Translations under genes and position numbers: made by a program
NCBI RefSeq assembly: GCF_000002425.4
Contig: NC_037265.1
Coordinates: forward strand, 12,852,330 to 12,916,329
Reading direction: 5' to 3'
Length of the DNA: 64,000 bases
Origin: Physcomitrium patens
Taxonomy: Eukaryota > Streptophyta > Bryopsida > Funariales > Funariaceae
Shown here: piece after piece, positions 59,236 to 64,000 of the stretch
Layout: the number at the start of each line of letters is the position of its first letter
Numbering within the stretch: the first letter of the stretch is position 1
Notes under the pieces: generated by a model
Databases searched by the model: none
What the model was told of the DNA's origin: nothing
What the model saw: only the letters and a program-made list of their open reading frames with translations

Positions 59236-59700
59236 TGTATCGTGTCGATTTTTCTAAGCCATTTTTTATAAAAACAAATGCATCAAACTTTGCTTTAAGT
59301 GCCGTATTGTCACAAATAGGAACAGATGATAAACTTCACCCAATAGCTTTTCATTCTAGAAAATTTTCAGCAGTCGAGATCAACTACAAGATCTATGACA
59401 AAGAACTTCTTGCAATCGTGGATTCATTTCAAGAATGGCACCATAATCTAGAAGGTGCTTTTAGTCTAATCACAATGTATAAAGATCACAAGTACTTTAA
59501 ATATTTTATGTCAACACGTGTTTTGAATCATTGCAAAGCCCGTTAGAGTATGTCTTTGACAAGATTCGAATTCAAGATCACTTATTGATGAGAAAAACAA
59601 TAAGGTTTGTTAGATGCACTCTCTAGATGATCTTATCTTATACCAAAGAAAGGAGATGCTGCTTTTGATCAACAACAAATAATTCTCTTGAAGCTAAAGC
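59236..59700 (+). pseudogene. Element D RNase H
   Basis: Open at 59235-59546: [40 protein letters not shown] and [20 protein letters not shown]. The first RNase H Asp (normally in the DASD-like motif) reads Asn (TNASN), so activity is lost. Stops at about 59544 and 59586 follow. It joins the RT at 46773 once copia F is removed. Confidence 0.85.
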
Positions 59701-60420
59701 ATCTTCATCTTCGATCAATGAAATCAACACTAACTGTTGATTCAACTTTCATTAGGTAAGTTCAGTCAAGTATGTCTTCTGATCCTCTTATTCGTGATAT
59801 GAAGTAAAATCCTTCGAAGTCCCATAATACTTCCAGGTTTGAATTCAAGAAGAATCTACTATATTTTGAGGGACGCCTATATGTTTCAAAAGGTGAAGCT
59901 CGATTACATGTTCTTCAAGCTCCTCATGCCTTTCCAGCAACAAGACATTTTGGGTACAATAAAACTTAGGAACTAATATCCGGCGACTTTTGGTGGCCAC
60001 AAATGTAGAAAGCAGTTAAAGATTTTGTACAATCTTGTGACATTTGCCCAAGATCAAAAACTCCTCGTTATCGACCTTATGGACTTCTTCAGCCATTACC
60101 CATTCCAGAACAACCTTGGTCTTCTATTTCTATGGATTTCATCATGAATCTTCCAATCTCAGGTTCTTATGACTCTATATTCGTGATAGTAGATCATTTT
60201 ACCAAGATGGTACATTTTGTACCATGTACAAAAATCTATCACAAGTAAAGAAACAGCTAAGCTCTTTCTTGACAATATCTATCGCTATTATGGATTACTC
60301 AAGGATATTATATTAAATAGGGGAACTCAATTTGTATCAAGATTTTGGTAGACTCCTTTCAAGATTCTAAAAGTAGATATAAAACTATCTTCGGCATTCT
60401 ATCTTCAAATTGATGGATAA
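59701..60420 (+). pseudogene. Element D integrase N-terminal part and core
   Basis: Broken frames with recognisable pieces: KSLTVDSTFI-like start (about 59720), LISGDFWWPQM (about 59970), [14 protein letters not shown] (about 60025, zinc-binding Cys pair), [21 protein letters not shown] (about 60115, first catalytic Asp kept) and [17 protein letters not shown] (about 60185). Later parts contain several stops (for example 60008, 60246, 60419). Confidence 0.78.
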
Positions 60421-61179
60421 ATGGAGCTTGTTAATCAAGTTTTAGAGCAGTATTTAAGATACACCATTACCTACCAACAAGATGATCGGACAACTCTTTT
60501 GCCATTAGTAAAGTTTACTTACAATAACATACTACATTCTTCTACAAAACAAACACCTTTCTTTGCTAATTATGATTATCATCTACGACTTGATACTTTT
60601 AACTTTTCAAAAGTTGATAATCTTGTTGCGAAAGATTTGAGAATTCATTTGTCAAAGCTGCATGCAACGATGAAGGTGCAGTTAAAAGAGACTCAAGAAC
60701 AACAAAAAATCAATGCAGATGTCTATCGAAAGGAACAACCACTATTCCACATGGGTGATAAGGTATGGTTACTTCATCGCAATATCAAGACCACTTGTCC
60801 TTGTGACAAGTTGGACTATCAAAGGCTTGAACCATTTTCTATTTTTACACAAATCAATCCAGTTTTTGATCATTTGCATCTATCGGAGTCAATAAAAATC
60901 CATCCAGGATTCCACTTTTCTCTTCTTAAACCATACAAGACAGTGGACATACCAAGAAGAAGACAAGCTCCACCTCCTCCTATAGAAGTGGACAATAATG
61001 AAGAGTATAAAGTGGAAGAAGTCTTAGATTTAGGGCGACACCAAAATAAATTGAAATATCTTGTCCATTGGCATAGATATGATATTAGTGAATGCACATG
61101 GAAGCCAGTAAAGAATCTTGTAAATGCAACAAAGGCGGTGGAGGCTTTTTATCGACGACATCCATCAAAATCAAGATGA
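60421..61179 (+). pseudogene. Element D integrase C-terminus with chromodomain
   Basis: A 252-codon open frame. It begins in the core (MELVNQVLEQYLRYTITYQQ, the catalytic Glu region), continues with LPLVKFTYNNILHSSTKQTP and DKVWLLHRNIKTTCPCDKLD, and has an acidic hinge VDNNEEYKVEEVLDL. It ends with the chromodomain LKYLVHWHRYDISECTWKP (about residues 210-230) and HPSKSR stop. This is the best preserved chromodomain in the window and fixes family G1 as chromovirus. Confidence 0.88.
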
Positions 61180-61273
61180 AAACCTTCTTTATAAAAGAAA
61201 CAACATCTAGGCAAGATAACATTCTACTTTCAATCCTTGTTCATAGCTTCTTTATAGTTGTGATGCTCACAAA

Positions 61274-61696
61274 ATGGAAAACCAACAACTAGCAGATTTG
61301 ACTCAAGAGCCTTCGTTTGCTGATCTACTAGACGAGATATTACAATTGTCACAACCTTCAAGACAATATAATTGAGATGAAGATCTTCAAGAACGACATG
61401 TTCTTCTTCAAATAGATGGTGAGATACAACATGTTTGGTATCACGACCTTGGAAGGGACTCTTAATATTTGGTGACTTTACTAGAGGTAGGAACAACTCT
61501 TGATGGTGTTTCAAATATTTTATTCGAAGGAAGTTATGAAGGCCTCAACAATGATCAAATAATTGGGTGGTCTTCCCGCCCTAGTATAGGACAATACCGA
61601 TGGTTGAGAGGCCCTATTAATCATCTTCGAAGAGAACAAAGATTAGAGTATGTGACGAATACAATTCGTCGCATCATAAATTTTTTCAACATATGA
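61274..61696 (+). pseudogene. G1 downstream ORF, element D (423 bp)
   Basis: Starts ATG 61274, 95 bp after the pol stop and in a different frame, and ends at 61696, 41 bp before the 3' LTR. Two in-frame stops (near codons 35 and 65). The last 75 codons are open. The N-part begins MENQQLADLTQEPSFADLLD; the best conserved block is GLNNDQIIGWSSRPSIGQYR. Length equals copies B and I exactly. Unknown protein; no membrane segment or zinc motif visible. Confidence 0.6.
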
Positions 61697-61737
61697 TTAT
61701 TACTCCTCATGGAATTCGTCTCTAGAAGAGGGAGTAA

Positions 61738-62297
61738 TGTCATGGACATATGCATATCAACCAATAATTACATGTATAAATAGGTAGAAGTAAGTAAAAG
61801 TACGTAAAAATAAGTTAATTCTATAATATTTGGTAAAGGAAGCTTTTTAGAAGCTTCATAGACTCTGCTTTGACTTTATAGATGTCTTTAATTGACTTTT
61901 TGGGATTAAAAACGTGATCAACAAGTTAGCCATGTGCCACATATGTTGTTAGCTTGAAGACCAAGCTAACTATGTGGCCCACATATAGAAAAATTTGCCT
62001 TATAAGTCAAGGCATGTATCCTACAAAGTCAACACATATTGGAAGTCGTATAGAACGTTGCCACGTAGCCCCTAGTTAAATAGTATATATAGAGAGAAGA
62101 GTGAAGCCTTCTTCACTCTTGTCAACTCTTTTCTTGCTTTCAGTCTAGTTTCAAGGGTCTTTAGTTTTCTTGGCTTTTGACAATAGCCATTCCAGTTTCT
62201 TTCTTAATATACATATCAAGTTATTTCTATTTTGTCATCTTTCTATGAAAGAAGTCTCACTTGTTTATTTGTCTTTATCATATTCTTGTCTTTGACA
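61738..62297 (+). repeat. G1 3' LTR of element D
   Basis: 560 bp from TGTCATGGACATATGC to TCTTTGACA, followed by the ACTAC duplicate at 62298-62302. Confidence 0.92.
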
Positions 62298-62302
62298 ACT
62301 AC

Positions 62303-64000
62303 TCAATATTGTCTAAAGAAGCAACACAATTACAAATAGAGGAACATAATTACCAAAGAAGATAATATGTTAGAAAACTAGTTTTTCTAACTATAATAGG
62401 AACTATGCGACTGGAATCATGTACAACATCTAATAAAGGTCATATTCTCTCCTTAGATTCCTTATCTTGTTTTAAAATTGATATGTATTTAAGACCTAAA
62501 TGATAAAGTCTTTGCCTTATAAGATTCAAGAGCCTCAACCTATTTTATAAACAAAGATTTTTTCAGAAATCAAAAAATACTTATAGTCAAGAAAACTAAA
62601 CCCATACATATAGAAGTCATAGTTGGTTGTTTTTTGTCTTCTGGAAATGTTACCTATTAGATTGTTCTTTAGATGTAACAATTAAAGATCATAACAATGT
62701 AGTAGTATTTAATATAATAAGATCTCATTCCAATCTAATTATTTTAGGATTATTGTAGCTAGAAAAATATAACTTTCAAATAAATTGGATTTCTTGTAGT
62801 CTTAACTTTCCTAGTAGTATAATTAAAGTTGGAATTAGTGAAGTGGAAGTATATAAGTTTAGTATATTCAAACTTTTACTATTAGGTGGGAGATCTTTCA
62901 TGCATGATAGAAAAGAAGGATCACCTTTTGCTATATATACTATATCCATTTCTAATGTTGAAAAAATATCAAGTGGTATTCTTAGCCAATATTAAGAATT
63001 CCAAGATATTTTTGAAAAGTAGAATGCAGATATTCTTCAAGAGTATTGACTTTATGATTGTTCAATTGATCTGTAAGAAAGAGTTCAACCACCATTTGGA
63101 CCAATCTATAGCTTATCATAAAATGAATTGGCTACATTAAAGGAATATATTGATGAGAATTTGGCAAAGAACTTCATATGCCATTCTAAATTTCTAGTCA
63201 AGGCTCCTATCTTATTTGTAAAGAAGAAAGATGGATCTTTGTAGATATATGTGAATTATTGAAAATTCAATAAGATCACCATCAAAAATAGGTATCATTT
63301 GCATTTGATTTCAAGACTTCTTAACCAATTCAATGAAGCAAAGATCTATACTAAAATAGATCTATGAAGAGCATACAATTTGGTTTGTATCAAAGAAAGA
63401 GATGAATAGAAGACTACTTTTAGAACTAGGTATGGATATTTTTAAATATAATGTCATGCCTTTTGGACTCAAAAATGCACTAGTCATTTTTTAACATCTT
63501 ATGAATGATTTTAGTGAATTTTTAGATGATTTTTTTGTTTACTATTTAGATGATATTTAAATCTATTTTAAGAATATAGAAGAATATAAACTTCATATTT
63601 GTTACGTATTACAGAAACTTAGAGATGTAGTATTATATGCCAAGTTAAAAAAATATATTTTTCACACTACTCAAATTAAATTTTTAGGATACATCATTTC
63701 CAACAAAGGTCTTATGATGGATCTTAAGAAGGTCTAAACTATCATAAATTCAAAGATTTCAAAAATAGTATGAGATGTGCAATATTTTTTAGGCTTTGCT
63801 AATTAATATCAAATCTTCATCAAGAATTTTTCTCAAGTTACAATTCTACGTATATGTTTGACTTGTAAAGACAAATTCGAGTGGAATAAAGAAGCAAAAA
63901 TATCATTTGATGCTTTAAAGAAAGAGTTTATTTTTACACCAATCTTGTATTGCATCCACTTTTCTAAGGCATTTTTTATAGAAACAAATGCATCAAACTT
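62303..64000 (+). pseudogene. Copy H zinc knuckle, protease, RT and start of RNase H, degenerate
   Basis: Continuation of copy H after element D. About 62310-62395 matches the end of gag (LENxFF). About 62590-62990 matches the protease C-part (HIEVIVGCFLSS; SNLIILGLL; ISCSLNFPSS). About 63010-63850 matches the RT ([31 protein letters not shown] region, YYLDDI at about 63540, FLGFANQY). The RNase H begins at about 63940 (YCIHFSKAFFIETNAS) and runs off the window. Stops and indels throughout; the catalytic YLDD box itself is readable. Confidence 0.8.

Larger units (their letters stand above)
35059..62297 (+). mobile_element. G1 gypsy element D, full-length, with elements E and F nested inside
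   Basis: 5' LTR 35059-35597 and 3' LTR 61738-62297, with a perfect ACTAC target duplication. Interior parts in order: gag (35849-36827), [element E], protease and RT (45234-46773), [copia F], RNase H, integrase, chromodomain (to 61179), downstream ORF (61274-61696), polypurine tract AGAAGAGGGAGTAA (about 61724-61737). Without inserts it is about 6.4 kb, like element I. All genes carry stops. Confidence 0.92.
33346..64000 (+). mobile_element. G1 gypsy copy H, oldest host of the nest, runs off the right end
   Basis: 5' LTR (about 33346-33866) and degenerate gag (34083-35058) are followed, after removal of element D, by the zinc-knuckle remnant, protease, RT and the first bases of RNase H (62303-64000). 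D inserted in the gag zinc-knuckle region with duplication of ACTAC (35054-35058 and 62298-62302). All coding parts are broken. The 3' end is outside the window. Confidence 0.85.

Noticed and set aside
1-64000. CRISPR arrays, rRNA, tRNA or bacterial-type operons
   Set aside because: No regularly spaced direct repeats with unique spacers and no cloverleaf or rRNA sequence were seen; the window is eukaryotic and retroelement-filled.

Overview
The window looks like nuclear DNA of a land plant. A small island of two host genes (about 12.2-17.6 kb, higher in G+C) sits in AT-rich sequence made almost entirely of nested LTR retrotransposons. The plant assignment rests on a split, plant-like TRM11 gene, on a gene carrying two signature motifs of the plant-specific LAZY/DRO1 gravitropism family, and on a telobox in a TRM11 intron. 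Short introns (about 75-270 bp) would suit a non-flowering plant such as a moss, but the species cannot be settled from sequence reading alone.

Left part (1-11.5 kb). An old Ty1/copia element (copia C) was hit by a Ty3/gypsy chromovirus of family G1 (copy A, 5' half outside the window), by a second, internally deleted G1 copy on the minus strand (copy B), and by a repeat (R) that also hit copy A. Copy A also carries an AT-rich insert at the window edge.

Gene island (11.5-19.2 kb). TRM11 (minus strand, six exons, 491 codons, apparently intact) and a LAZY-like gene (minus strand, three exons recognised, 5' end not found). A short hypothetical ORF lies between them and a 65-bp tandem duplication lies to their right.

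Middle part (19.2-33.3 kb). Element J is a 716-bp-LTR retrotransposon with a perfect GTCAT target duplication. It has no pol gene, only two long coiled-coil-rich reading frames. A young Ty1/copia element (K, minus strand, TSD CCAAT) sits inside it, with one complete gag-pol frame broken by only four stop codons. AT-rich sequence of unknown nature follows.

Right part (33.3-64 kb). A four-deep nest: a degenerate G1 element (H, running off the right end) contains G1 element D (35059-62297, TSD ACTAC). D contains an unusual Ty3/gypsy element E (36828-45229) and copia F (46774-59230, TSD AATCT). F contains a G1 solo LTR (TSD CATCA) and G1 element I (51474-57859, minus strand, TSD CCAAT).

The most interesting signals are: a 423-bp reading frame downstream of pol that keeps exactly the same length in three G1 copies; element J with its two coiled-coil proteins and no polymerase; a copia primer-binding site matching the anticodon arm of initiator tRNA-Met rather than the tRNA 3' end; the divergent lineage of element E; and the LAZY-like gene, whose conserved C-terminal motif is completed by a 17-nt last exon.
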